A DNA stretch of 36,705 nt from Cytobacillus depressus (lineage in GTDB: Bacteria > Bacillota > Bacilli > Bacillales > Cytobacillaceae), in NCBI RefSeq assembly GCF_008923245.1, contig NZ_WBOS01000028.1, positions 1 through 36,705 of the forward strand. The letters are read 5' to 3'. This document shows, piece after piece, positions 6,591 through 14,177 of this stretch (its first letter is position 1; each line of letters begins with the position of its first letter). The position numbers and the translations under genes were made by a program. The notes beneath the pieces were generated by a model that was not told the origin of the DNA, searched no databases, and worked only from the letters and a program-made list of their open reading frames with translations.

Positions 6591-8339
6591 TTAATTTTCA
6601 AGCTGCTGCACTTGAAAAAGCTTATAATAATTACCTTGCTTTTTCATTAATTCTTCGTGGCTGCCTATCTCTGATATTTCCCCATGCTCAATTAAAATAA
6701 TTCGGTTTGCATGGGTAATGGTTGATAGTCTGTGGGCAACAATAAAGGTCGTTCGATCTTTTGCTAAATATTCAAGTGCTTCTTGGATTAGATGCTCACT
6801 TTCTAAATCTAAAGCTGAAGTTGCTTCATCTAAAATTAAAATAGGCGGATTCTTCAAGAAGATTCTAGCAATGGCTACTCGCTGCTTCTGTCCTCCAGAC
6901 AGTTTTACGCCGCGCTCTCCCACTTTTGTATCATAGCCATTTGGTAAATTCATAATAAACTCATGAGCATTTGCGGCCTTGGCTGCTTCGATCACTTCTT
7001 CGTTAGTTGCATCTGGTTTTCCAAGAAGGATATTAGACTTAACTGACTCACTAAAGAGGATATTATCTTGCAAAACCATGCCAATTTTATCTCTTAAAGA
7101 ACGAACTTTAAACGTACGGATATCCTTTCCATCGAGCATGATTTTTCCCTTTGTTACATCATAGAATCTTGGGATTAGTCCTACTAATGAAGACTTTCCT
7201 CCTCCACTCATCCCAACGAGTGCTATCGTTTCGCCTTTTTCCACATTTAAAGAAATATCTTTTAGAACTGGCTCTTCTTTTTCGTCATAAGCGAAGCTCA
7301 TATTGACAAAATCGATATCTCCTTTAACATTTTTACATTCCACTGCATTAGGCGAATCATCGATATCGTATTTTTCATCAATTAATTCAAATACCCGATC
7401 CATCGATGCAATGGATTGAGTTAATGTTGTGGATGAATTTACGAGTCGTCTTAACGGATTATATAATCTGTCAATGTAAGCGATGAACGCCATCATTGTC
7501 CCTGTTGATAAATTCCCTTGAATAACTTGGTAACCAGAATACCCAATAACTAGCAGTGGGGCAATATCCGTTATTGTGTTAACAACTGCAAAGGCTTTAG
7601 CATTCCACTTCGTATGATCAATAGCTTTTGTTAAAAAGTTCTCATTTTGCTTATCAAATTGAGTTTGCTCGTAATCTTCAATTGCGAAGCTTTTAATAAC
7701 AGCCATTCCTTGAACCCGCTCATGAAGATAGCCCTGTACCTCCGCAAGTGCTTGCGATCTAGCACGTGTAAGTTTTCGTAAATTACCAAAAAAATATTTT
7801 ACGGAAAAGCCGTAAAACGGAAAAAGTATTAAAGAAACAATCGTTAATGTAATGTCCATTTTTAGCATAATAATAACTGCTATGATAATGGTAGCAATAT
7901 CAAGCCATAAATTCATTAATCCAGTAATAACGAATGTTTTTGTTTGTTCGACATCATTGATGATTCTTGAAATAACTTCTCCCGCTCGTGTATTGGCATA
8001 ATATTTAAAGCTTAGCTTTTGAATATGGGTAAAAAGCCTGTCACGAATATCATATAATATTTTACTAGCTACCCATTGGGCAAAATATTGGCGGTAATAT
8101 TCAATTGGCGGTCGAATAATTAGAAAAACAAAAATCATGATGCCCATTATTTTTAATAAAGTTGTTGCTTGCTCAGCATTGCTCATATCTGGATTTCCGA
8201 TAATATCATCGATTACATATTTAATTAGTAACGGGATTAATAGGGGAATCGCAAATTTAATGATGCCAATAATGAGTGTGACGATTATTTGAAGACGATA
8301 CGGCTTAACGAACTGCATATAACGCCGAATACTTCCCAT
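6591..8339 (-). CDS. ygaD: ABC transporter half-unit, permease plus ATPase (YgaD, MsbA/LmrA-like)
   Basis: A 582-residue type IV ABC exporter half-molecule. Six membrane helices occupy about residues 1-310. The nucleotide-binding domain has Walker A GMSGGGKSS near 375, signature LSGGQKQR near 480 and Walker B ILILDEATSALD near 503. All catalytic residues are canonical, including the Walker B glutamate, so it can work as a homodimer. The typical export substrates of the family are lipids or drugs; the real one is unknown. A GGGGGAGG site lies 3 nt before the ATG. The position equals ygaD of B. subtilis. Confidence 0.88.
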   Translation of the reverse strand: MGSIRRYMQFVKPYRLQIIVTLIIGIIKFAIPLLIPLLIKYVIDDIIGNPDMSNAEQATTLLKIMGIMIFVFLIIRPPIEYYRQYFAQWVASKILYDIRDRLFTHIQKLSFKYYANTRAGEVISRIINDVEQTKTFVITGLMNLWLDIATIIIAVIIMLKMDITLTIVSLILFPFYGFSVKYFFGNLRKLTRARSQALAEVQGYLHERVQGMAVIKSFAIEDYEQTQFDKQNENFLTKAIDHTKWNAKAFAVVNTITDIAPLLVIGYSGYQVIQGNLSTGTMMAFIAYIDRLYNPLRRLVNSSTTLTQSIASMDRVFELIDEKYDIDDSPNAVECKNVKGDIDFVNMSFAYDEKEEPVLKDISLNVEKGETIALVGMSGGGKSSLVGLIPRFYDVTKGKIMLDGKDIRTFKVRSLRDKIGMVLQDNILFSESVKSNILLGKPDATNEEVIEAAKAANAHEFIMNLPNGYDTKVGERGVKLSGGQKQRVAIARIFLKNPPILILDEATSALDLESEHLIQEALEYLAKDRTTFIVAHRLSTITHANRIILIEHGEISEIGSHEELMKKQGNYYKLFQVQQLEN

Positions 8340-8370
8340 CTTCCTCCCCCTCTCTTTCGTTTCAACATCT

Positions 8371-8395
8371 AAAAACCTGTTGAATGATCAACAGG
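8371..8395 (-). terminator. ygaC terminator
   Basis: On the minus strand the perfect stem CCTGTTGA / TCAACAGG (8388-8395, 8376-8383) with loop TCAT is followed by TTTTT. It lies 24 bp past the ygaC stop and just before the ygaD ribosome-binding site. Confidence 0.8.
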
Positions 8396-8419
8396 CATCG
8401 TTTCGGTGCTTCATCCATT

Positions 8420-8950
8420 TTAGCGTCGGTATGTAAGGTATCTCTCATACCAAATATCAATAAAGTCAGGTGCAAATGGACCCTTCCTTTGGCGAATCCA
8501 ATAAATTAATTGATCTACATTGGATTTTAAGATCCGATCTATGGGCTCGGGATAATTCATTTCCTTCCGATGCCGCTCATACTCATCTTCATCAAGCAAA
8601 TTGAAGGTCATATCCGGATAAACCTTAATATCAAGATCATAATCAATATACTTCACCGCTTCTCCGTCAAAAATAAAGGGTGAACTAATATTGCAATAAT
8701 AATAAATTCCGTCCTCGCGAATCATGCCAATTACATTAAACCAATATTGCGAATGAAAATAACATATTGCTGGTTCTCTCGTAATCCACGTTCGTCCGTC
8801 CGATTCCGTTACAACTGTCCGGTCATTCCCGCCAATGACTAAACTTTGTGTACCTTTTAAAACGGTTGTTTCTTCCCAGACGCGATGGATGTGCCCATTA
8901 TGTTTATAGCTATGAATTTGTACTGGTTCTCCTTCTCTGGGTACGGCCAT
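8420..8950 (-). CDS. ygaC: DUF402 nucleoside tri/diphosphatase family protein YgaC
   Basis: A 176-residue soluble protein, the same length as B. subtilis YgaC (UPF0374/DUF402). The family forms a small beta-barrel; the S. aureus member hydrolyses nucleoside tri- and diphosphates with divalent metal. Conserved features include the acidic cluster YIDYDLDIKVYPD (about 112-124), likely metal ligands, and the C-terminal FAPDFIDIWYERYL. The ATG at 8950 is preceded by a weak AGGGG site 7 nt upstream. It may be co-transcribed with ygaD, but a terminator hairpin separates the two. Confidence 0.88.
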   Translation of the reverse strand: MAVPREGEPVQIHSYKHNGHIHRVWEETTVLKGTQSLVIGGNDRTVVTESDGRTWITREPAICYFHSQYWFNVIGMIREDGIYYYCNISSPFIFDGEAVKYIDYDLDIKVYPDMTFNLLDEDEYERHRKEMNYPEPIDRILKSNVDQLIYWIRQRKGPFAPDFIDIWYERYLTYRR

Positions 8951-9234
8951 TCATTTTCCCCTACTTTCATCAATCCCGGGCTTTGCAACCTATCTACAAT
9001 CAAATGCTTGTCTTCAAATTGGGAGAAGCAATTGCCTTATGGCAGGTCATGGAAATAACTAACACCCCCGCCACTCCATTCTCCAATTAATTTTTAATAT
9101 TAAAGGCAACAAAGAACGAATCCTTTTTTCTATTATTATAACGGTTTAACAAAGAATTTAAAACAAAGAGCCATTGAAAATCGTCAATGGCTGAAAGAAA
9201 AGAAATATAGGTTAAAAATTAGGCACGGTTTCTC
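8951..9234. other. ygaB-ygaC intergenic region
   Basis: No gene was found in these 284 bp. At 9016-9086 an imperfect inverted repeat (AATTGGGAGAA ... TTCTCCAATT) encloses a small hairpin TGCC-TTAT-GGCA. It would lie in the ygaC leader region and may be a long RNA hairpin, but the evidence is weak. The ygaB terminator occupies 9160-9192. No convincing promoter was seen. Confidence 0.4.
9160..9192 (-). terminator. ygaB terminator
   Basis: On the minus strand the perfect 9-bp stem AGCCATTGA / TCAATGGCT is followed by CTTTGTTTT, 43 bp after the ygaB stop. Confidence 0.75.
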
Positions 9235-9486
9235 CTAGACGGTGACCTTCATATTTTGATATGAACGAATCACTTCCTCTGTTTGGCTTTCAAATAGTTG
9301 GTGTATCTCTTTTAATTCGCTCCGTAAACTGGCTATTTCAAATTGAATACTTTCAAGCTCTGTTTCTTGCACTAAACAATTCAGTTCCTCTTCTATTTCT
9401 TCACAGCGTTCTAGTTCGGATTGGAGAAATAATAGTTTTTCCATTGTTCGCATTTGTTCCGACACTAAATGATTAAAGGTTTTCAT
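9235..9486 (-). CDS. ygaB: YgaB-type coiled-coil protein
   Basis: An 83-residue, highly charged, helical protein with heptad-like spacing (MEKLLFLQSELERCEEIEEELNCL, IQFEIASLRSELKEIHQLF), probably a coiled coil. Its position between ygaC and sspE matches ygaB; the function is unknown. The ATG at 9486 is chosen because GGTGGTG lies 5 nt upstream. A 16-codon extension to the ATG at 9534 is possible, but its AAAGG is only 2 nt from the start codon. Confidence 0.7.
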   Translation of the reverse strand: MKTFNHLVSEQMRTMEKLLFLQSELERCEEIEEELNCLVQETELESIQFEIASLRSELKEIHQLFESQTEEVIRSYQNMKVTV

Positions 9487-9701
9487 TTCTGCACCACCGT
9501 CCTGATAATTTGTCTTTTTTATGTATTCGCCCATAACCTTTCCATTCCTTTGACTACTTCTGTTGATTGGATGGAAGTTTTGTCGAAAAGATATTGTGAG
9601 ATCAAATGGGTTAGAGGGAGTTACTTTTCATAAATGTGGAAAACTCGCGATTGATGATAGCAAGAAGCACTTCTTCATCGCGTCTAAGCGTTTTAACATG
9701 C

Positions 9702-9738
9702 AAAAAAAGAAGGCACCCTTTCGATTAAAGAGCGCCTT
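9702..9738 (-). terminator. sspE terminator
   Basis: On the minus strand GAAGGC / GCCTTC with an inner CTCTTT/AAAGGG stem is followed by seven Ts. It is strong and lies 14 bp after the sspE stop. Confidence 0.88.
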
Positions 9739-9751
9739 CCATCCATACTAT

Positions 9752-9952
9752 TTAGCGGCTTTGACGGCCAGCGTTTTGACCTTTGCGAGCTTCAGCTTGC
9801 TGATTTTGTTGTTTAACCTCTTGAGCATTCGTTTCGCTAGCAAACTCTGTACCGAATTGGCCCCCGGCACCAGCACCTGCAGATTGTGCGTTTTGTTGTC
9901 TAACTTCTTGAATATTAGTACCAGCTTGAGATTGATTTGGTTGTTTTGCCAT
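9752..9952 (-). CDS. sspE: Gamma-type small acid-soluble spore protein SspE
   Basis: A 66-residue Q/N/A-rich protein: MAKQPNQSQAGTNIQEV, then FGTEFASETNAQEVKQQNQQ. Gamma-SASPs accumulate in the forespore as an amino-acid store and are degraded at germination by the protease GPR; the EFASET segment is the expected GPR cleavage motif. The ATG at 9952 follows GGAGGTGAT by 8 nt. Only one full repeat is visible, so it is shorter than the 84-residue B. subtilis protein. A possible sigma-G promoter lies upstream on the minus strand (GGATA, 17 bp, TAAATTA), only partly matching consensus. Confidence 0.9.
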   Translation of the reverse strand: MAKQPNQSQAGTNIQEVRQQNAQSAGAGAGGQFGTEFASETNAQEVKQQNQQAEARKGQNAGRQSR

Positions 9953-10164
9953 AATTATCACCTCCACGACATTTAATTTAACCAAGCACAGAAAAAATAT
10001 CCTAAGATTTTAAAAAACAATTGAACGTAAAAAAATGAGGATTGAAATTTATTTGTTTCTTTCGAATCATAAAGATTTACCTGAAGTCCTTTCTCCTTTT
10101 TCAATGTATATCTATCATTCGAGATTCGAACAATACTATTAGGTTTAGTGAAAGGAAGAGGATT

Positions 10165-10359
10165 ATGTACAACGGACGAGATATGACTGAGCTCTCAATG
10201 ATGGCAAAAACAGATTGGAATAACGATGAGCTAACTTATTTTCATCATTCCTTTCAGCAAATCGTCCCATATTTAAATGCAGAGGGACAAACGATTCAAA
10301 GAGAAATTATAGAGGAAATCCAAAATCGCGGCGGGTTAATGAAAACGAAGGGGAAATAG
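10165..10359 (+). CDS. yfhS: YfhS-like small protein
   Basis: A 64-residue protein (MYNGRDMTELSMMAKTDWNN ... QNRGGLMKTKGK). It is acidic to neutral and soluble with no membrane segment. The ATG at 10165 is placed by AAAGGAAGAGG just upstream. The position between sspE and mutY, and the MTELSMM stretch, suggest B. subtilis YfhS, a small protein linked to sporulation; this is from memory of the locus and is moderate. fabL, which neighbours sspE in B. subtilis, is missing here. It is convergent with mutY, separated by the tandem repeat array. Confidence 0.6.
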   Translation: MYNGRDMTELSMMAKTDWNNDELTYFHHSFQQIVPYLNAEGQTIQREIIEEIQNRGGLMKTKGK

Positions 10360-10394
10360 TGGAGGTTGAGACAGGTGAAAAAGTGATTTTTGAT

Positions 10395-10670
10395 GGCGTT
10401 AGTCCAGTGGGATTATTGATGACGGACATTTCGGCTCAATTTAGTGGTTTGAGTGTCCGTTAGTCCACTGATAATGGTCACTTTGACGCTTCTTTGTAAC
10501 TGATATGTCCGTTATGACAATGATAACGGACACTTCAAGATATCTATGCAACTGAAATGTCCGTAATATCATCGATCACGGACACTTCGAACTATCTACG
10601 CAACTGAAATGTCCGTTATATCGTTGATAATGGACATTTCACCCAAAAAAACAGATGAAATGTCCGAACA
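10395..10670. repeat. 52-bp tandem palindromic repeat array 1
   Basis: Between the convergent ends of yfhS and mutY, the block ATGTCCGT recurs at 10453, 10505, 10557, 10609 and 10660 (first as GTGTCC), with a weaker start near 10400. Spacings are 53, 52, 52, 52 and 51 bp. Most units contain an inverted repeat TGTCCGTTAT ... ATAACGGACA; the arms are perfect 10-mers at 10506-10532. Variant units keep pairing mainly through G-U wobbles when read as plus-strand RNA. The spacer between palindromes reads about TATCTACGCAACTGAA. Confidence 0.88.
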
Positions 10671-10709
10671 AAAAAGGTGTCTAATACTTTCCAAATGAAT
10701 TCCTTGCTC

Positions 10710-11801
10710 TCACACTTCGCTTTCTAAAAATTTCTGCCAAATTTTTTGATGAGAAACAGAAAAAGCATATTGGTCAATTTCATCCTTAGAAACTAATTTT
10801 AAATCATCCGCTTCTTTCATATCTGCAGCAACTTTTCCTTTATAAGCATTAATATTCCATGTCAAATGCGAGAACACGTGCTCAATCTGGCCGATCATTT
10901 CGTTTACACGAACTTCCGCATGAAACCCTTCTATCATTGATTCCTTTAACTGGTCAGTTTCGTGCTCGTATGGCAATAAAATTTCGATATTTGGAAACTC
11001 CCATAAGTTTGCCAGCAATCCGCTTTCATCTCTTTTATGAATAAGAACTCGGCCGTCTTCATCGGTAAAAACTGCAGCTGCAATGCGAACTTGGCGATGT
11101 TTTTTATTTTTTGTTTTTATAGGCAGTTCTGTCGTTGTTCCTTCGTGAAAAGCATGGCAATGGTCACGAACTGGGCATAAAAGGCATTTTGGTGAGGTCG
11201 GTGTGCAAATTAATGCACCAAGCTCCATTAAAGCTTGGTTAAAGAAAGATGGATTTTCGTGAGAAATAAGCTCTCGTACTGCCTGTTCAAAAATTTTTCT
11301 AGTTGATGCCTTTGCAATATCCTCCCAAATCGAAAGGATTCTTGACAAAACCCTCATCACATTCCCGTCCACTGCTGGTTCAGGAATCCCGTAGGCAATA
11401 CTCAATATAGCTCCGGCTGTGTAAGGGCCTACCCCCTTTAATGTTGAAATCTCTTTCGGATTATCTGGCACCTTTCCAGCGTATTTTTCATGGACTTCCT
11501 TAACGGCGAATTGAAGATTTCTAGCCCGCGAATAATAGCCAAGTCCTTCCCAAGCCTTCAGCACTTTATCCTCTTCTGCCTCAGACAATGCTTTAATTGT
11601 GGGGAATTGTTCAATAAAGCGATGGAAATAAGGGATGACCGTATCAACACGCGTTTGTTGCAACATTATTTCAGATACCCATACTTTATACGGGTCTTTG
11701 TCTTTTCTCCATGGCAAATCCCTTTGCTCTGCCTCAAACCACCCTATTAAGTCCTCCTGAAAACCATGTTTATCTATCTGTTTTAATGGATTATTATTCA
11801 A
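10710..11801 (-). CDS. mutY: A/G-specific adenine DNA glycosylase MutY
   Basis: A 363-residue base-excision repair enzyme that removes adenine opposite 8-oxoguanine. It has catalytic E44 in SEIMLQQT, the helix-hairpin-helix LKGVGPYTAG (121-130), D145 in AVDGNV, and the [4Fe-4S] ligands C199-x6-C206-x2-C209-x5-C215. A C-terminal NUDIX-like domain (VRIAAAVFTDEDGRVLIHKR onward) recognises 8-oxoG. The start is the TTG at 11801, because AGGAGG lies 7 nt upstream and the usual N-terminus follows; further upstream the reading frame has no ribosome site. It equals yfhQ of B. subtilis and is divergent from yfhP. Confidence 0.95.
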   Translation of the reverse strand: MNNNPLKQIDKHGFQEDLIGWFEAEQRDLPWRKDKDPYKVWVSEIMLQQTRVDTVIPYFHRFIEQFPTIKALSEAEEDKVLKAWEGLGYYSRARNLQFAVKEVHEKYAGKVPDNPKEISTLKGVGPYTAGAILSIAYGIPEPAVDGNVMRVLSRILSIWEDIAKASTRKIFEQAVRELISHENPSFFNQALMELGALICTPTSPKCLLCPVRDHCHAFHEGTTTELPIKTKNKKHRQVRIAAAVFTDEDGRVLIHKRDESGLLANLWEFPNIEILLPYEHETDQLKESMIEGFHAEVRVNEMIGQIEHVFSHLTWNINAYKGKVAADMKEADDLKLVSKDEIDQYAFSVSHQKIWQKFLESEV

Positions 11802-11889
11802 TGCTTCTCCTCCTGATAATTGTAAAAAAACTGCAACCTTTAAAAGGTTTAACATATGTTATAATGGGAAAAATAAATTGACCTATTAT

Positions 11890-11957
11890 CACAGATTAAC
11901 GGGCTAATAAGTTCAACTAACATTCAGTGATCCCCACTGAATGAAGTTTCACTAATA
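11890..11957. repeat. Dispersed intergenic element, family 1, short copy S
   Basis: This 68-bp element has both ends of the long copy at 33083-33351 (opposite orientation) but lacks about 200 bp of its interior. AGATTAACGGGCT is joined directly to AATAAGTTCAACTAACATTC, followed by AGTG-ATCCCC-CACTGAATGAAGTTTCAC. It contains the hairpin ATTCAGTG / CACTGAAT. It lies in the mutY-yfhP divergent space. Confidence 0.85.
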
Positions 11958-11972
11958 TATTTAACCATATTT

Positions 11973-11989
11973 AACTTGTGAAACAAGTT
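11973..11989. promoter_or_regulatory. Operator-like palindrome upstream of yfhP
   Basis: AACTTGT-GAA-ACAAGTT is a perfect 7-3-7 inverted repeat, 48 bp before the yfhP start and close to where its promoter should lie. It has the size of a dimeric repressor operator (TetR or MarR type), but I cannot name the regulator. A short RNA hairpin is the alternative. Confidence 0.5.
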
Positions 11990-12036
11990 ATATTGTTTTT
12001 AAGTTAAAAAAAGGATTTATTAGGGGGGATATCCTC

Positions 12037-13017
12037 TTGGATACAGGTACACATATCGTTATGGGTCTTGCTTTAGCCGGGATAGCCACTCTTGACCCTG
12101 TTGTTGCGGAAAATTCAGCAACGACAACAAGCGTGATGATTGGAGCCATCGTTGGTTCACAAATACCAGATATAGATACAGTGCTAAAATTAAAAAACAA
12201 TGCAGTTTATATTCGGAATCATCGCGGGATTACTCATTCTATTCCTGCTGTACTCCTCTGGCCGATGTTGCTAACTGCCGTTATTTACCTTTTCTTCCCT
12301 GGAGCAAACATACTCCACCTTTGGCTATGGACATTTATCGCAGTATTTCTCCATGTATTTGTTGATATATTTAATGCCTATGGGACTCAGGCTTTGAGAC
12401 CATTTTCCGCAAAATGGGTCGCATTAGGAGTAATAAATACGTTTGATCCCTACATATTCGGGATTCATATTGTTGGGCTAGTCATATGGGCTCTTGGAGC
12501 ACATCCTGGTTATACATTTATTCCGATTTATATCCTGCTGATCTTCTATTATTTGCTTCGCTTTAAGGCGCAAAAGAAAGTGCTCACAGAAGTGAATAGA
12601 ATGATCCCTAATGCAACGGAAATTATTATTGCTCCTACCATGAAATATAATAAATGGCGGATAGCAGCTATGAATAAGCATCAGTTTTTTGTTGGACGTG
12701 CGGAAAATAATAATGTAAATATCATTGACCATTTTAATCGTGTTCCTGTACCCAAAACTCCTGTATTAGAAGCTGCCAAAAAAGATAAAAACCTCTCCGC
12801 TTTTCTATCCTTTTCTCCCGTGTATCGGTGGGAAATCGATGAATATGATGATTATTATGAGGTACGCTTTATTGATTTGCGATACCGCAGCAATGACTAC
12901 TATCCATTTGTTGCTGTTGTGCATTTAAATATGGATTTAGAGATCATCACGTCTTACACTGGCTGGATTTTCAGTGAAGAAAAGCTCCGCAAAAAACTCG
13001 ATATCATTCCGGGATAG
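12037..13017 (+). CDS. yfhP: Membrane metal-dependent hydrolase YfhP (YdjM/LexA-regulated superfamily)
   Basis: A 326-residue integral membrane protein. Probable metal-binding motifs sit near membrane boundaries: an N-terminal THIVMGLALAG, IPDIDT (about 48-53), HRGITHS (about 64-70) and HVFVDIFNAYGTQ (about 106-118). About four to five membrane helices occupy the first 180 residues; a soluble C-terminal domain follows. The substrate is unknown. The start is a TTG at 12037 with GGGGGG 8-9 nt upstream. It is adjacent and divergent to mutY as in B. subtilis, where YfhP has been called a regulator of that region; nothing in this sequence tests that. Confidence 0.87.
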   Translation: MDTGTHIVMGLALAGIATLDPVVAENSATTTSVMIGAIVGSQIPDIDTVLKLKNNAVYIRNHRGITHSIPAVLLWPMLLTAVIYLFFPGANILHLWLWTFIAVFLHVFVDIFNAYGTQALRPFSAKWVALGVINTFDPYIFGIHIVGLVIWALGAHPGYTFIPIYILLIFYYLLRFKAQKKVLTEVNRMIPNATEIIIAPTMKYNKWRIAAMNKHQFFVGRAENNNVNIIDHFNRVPVPKTPVLEAAKKDKNLSAFLSFSPVYRWEIDEYDDYYEVRFIDLRYRSNDYYPFVAVVHLNMDLEIITSYTGWIFSEEKLRKKLDIIPG

Positions 13018-13021
13018 CCCG

Positions 13022-13054
13022 AAAAATGCCCTGCTTCTAAGCGGGGCATCATTG
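13022..13054. terminator. Bidirectional terminator between yfhP and yfhJ
   Basis: The stem ATGCCCTGCTT / AGCGGGGCAT (13026-13036, 13040-13049) has five As on its left, giving TTTTT for leftward transcripts, and ATTGTT on its right. It is stronger for yfhJ than for yfhP. Confidence 0.8.
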
Positions 13055-13324
13055 TTAATGAAGCTTTTTCGGATCTTGTTCCAACAAATGTTTATATTTT
13101 GAATTATGAGCAACAAATTCATGCAGCTTATCCCCATAGTTTTCAATCCATTGAGTGACAACCTTTGCTGTCATTTCGCTTCCTTTATATTCCCGCCCTG
13201 CTTTTGCATACGTTGCTTCGAAATCCTCCCATAAAAGCTCGACCCATGTTTGTGCAAGACTTGCAGAAAGTTGCTCATTTTTCTCAAGCAGCCTTTCAAA
13301 TAATCTTTTCTGATATTCGTTCAT
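13055..13324 (-). CDS. yfhJ: WVELL protein YfhJ
   Basis: An 89-residue soluble protein carrying the family-defining TWVELLWEDFEATYAKAGREY. It closely resembles B. subtilis YfhJ; the function is unknown. The ATG at 13324 follows GAGGTG by 5 nt (MNEYQKRLFERLLEKNEQL). It is divergent from sspK with a 132-bp spacer, as in B. subtilis, which hints at a sporulation link by position only. Confidence 0.9.
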   Translation of the reverse strand: MNEYQKRLFERLLEKNEQLSASLAQTWVELLWEDFEATYAKAGREYKGSEMTAKVVTQWIENYGDKLHEFVAHNSKYKHLLEQDPKKLH

Positions 13325-13456
13325 CCTTTCACCTCTTTCCAATTACTAACCATCATACTATAAGCGCAAAAACGAATACTATATATACGTGATGAGCATT
13401 TGCTTATCGCTCTTGCTTTTCACGTTTTTGATTCCATGGCAGGAGGCGGCTGAATT

Positions 13457-13627
13457 ATGCGTAATAAAGCAAGAAACTTCCCGAATCAAAACAAGAATAA
13501 GTTTGGGGGTGAGCCCCGTGCGAAAGCAGAATATGCTTCAACTCGGGCTAATGGAACGATCAATACACACCCTCAAGAAAGAATGAGAGCATCAACAAAC
13601 CGTGACAGTGATACACCTGAATTCTAA
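13457..13627 (+). CDS. sspK: Small acid-soluble spore protein K (SspK)
   Basis: A 56-residue basic, polar protein: MRNKARNFPNQNKNKFGGEP, then RAKAEYASTRANGTINTHPQ and ERMRAS. This matches the minor forespore-specific SASP SspK (about 50 residues in B. subtilis) along its full length. It has a C-terminal extension of ten residues (TNRDSDTPEF). AGGAGG lies 11 nt before the ATG. Forespore (sigma-G) expression is expected from the family; GAATA about 85 bp upstream could be a -35, but no convincing -10 follows. Confidence 0.92.
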   Translation: MRNKARNFPNQNKNKFGGEPRAKAEYASTRANGTINTHPQERMRASTNRDSDTPEF

Positions 13628-13820
13628 CTTTATTCAGCTGCAATAGTGTTCCACTTCTTAGTTGTGAGATGTATGCGAACATGTTCCCATTCAATTAGGG
13701 ATTCAAATCACAGCTGAGTAAAGTTAGCCTCCGGCGGATGCCTCAGATTTTTAGAGGAATTTATCGAGCAAGCTCGATAAAAATCTAGGCGCAAATACGC
13801 CAAGGCGAATTTGATATTGA
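13624..13820. repeat. Structured intergenic element between sspK and the YpzG-like gene
   Basis: It starts on the sspK stop codon. TAACTTTATTCAGCTG and its near-perfect inverted copy CAGCTGAGTAAAGTTA enclose about 75 bp. A second part follows: GCCTCCGGCGG, then CAGATTTTT ... AAAAATCTAGG flanking the perfect hairpin TTTATCGAGC-AA-GCTCGATAAA, and then GGCG-CAAATA-CGCC with CAAGGCG. It appears once in this window; its compound-palindrome style suggests a dispersed repeat. Confidence 0.65.
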
Positions 13821-13838
13821 AATTGAGGAGGCTGGCTG

Positions 13839-13982
13839 ATGGCAAAACCGCGGAATTTCTTTAATTCAAAAATTAATGCTCCAAATTTCCGTCCAAAACA
13901 TGCTTATAGGCAAATAAACGGGGAAACTCAGCTTACACAAAACCTCGTCATTTTAGAGGCAGAAACAAGGAAACGTTCATAG
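13839..13982 (+). CDS. Small YpzG-like protein
   Basis: A 47-residue protein starting MAKPRNFFNSKINAPNF and ending QNLVILEAETRKRS, with the central stretch PKHAYRQINGETQLTQ. The PKHxxxQxNGETQ pattern matches my recollection of the Bacillus YpzG family, whose function is unknown; this should be confirmed by a profile search. A clear GAGGAGG site lies 8 nt before the ATG, which supports a real gene. It lies between sspK and yfhH, on the sspK strand; a spore-related role is inferred only from position. Confidence 0.7.
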   Translation: MAKPRNFFNSKINAPNFRPKHAYRQINGETQLTQNLVILEAETRKRS

Positions 13983-13991
13983 GTAGTAAAG

Positions 13992-14175
13992 AAAAGCGGA
14001 GGCGCCTTGTAAAGGAACATCGACTAAAAACCGCCACGTCCTGTGGCGAACGTCGATGTCAGCACATCCTGTGCAAGTCCGACAAGCATAAGACAAGCCA
14101 ACGAGAAGGTTGTACTTTAACCTTCTTGATGGATTGGCTTATGACCTCGAGGGGCTAGGCGCTGGAGCTAGACAA
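13992..14175. repeat. Dispersed structured element, family 2, copy A
   Basis: It is bounded by AAAAGCGGAGGCGCCTTG and GGCGCTGGAGCTAGACA, whose GCGCCT and AGGCGC can pair and close the structure. Inside are module Y and then module X. Module Y is an outer stem ACATCGAC/GTCGATGT around CGCCAC-GTCCT-GTGGCG, followed by GCAC-ATCCT-GTGC. Module X is GACAAGCATAAGACAAGCC, a GAAGGTT/AACCTTC hairpin, and GGCTTATGACCTCGAG. It is related to copy C at 22746-22923, where the module order is reversed. A terminator hairpin follows at once. Confidence 0.88.
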
Positions 14176-14177
14176 CT

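Noticed and set aside
8951..9090. T-box or other known riboswitch in the ygaC leader
   Set aside because: Only an imperfect inverted repeat was seen; no T-box sequence, antiterminator or known aptamer core is present.
9563..9976. 137-codon plus-strand reading frame
   Set aside because: It is antisense to sspE and its terminator; composition follows the sspE codons, and the start lacks a ribosome site.
10395..10670. CRISPR array
   Set aside because: The units are palindromic throughout with no unique spacers of even length, spacers are similar to each other, and no cas genes are present. The same applies to arrays 2 and 3.
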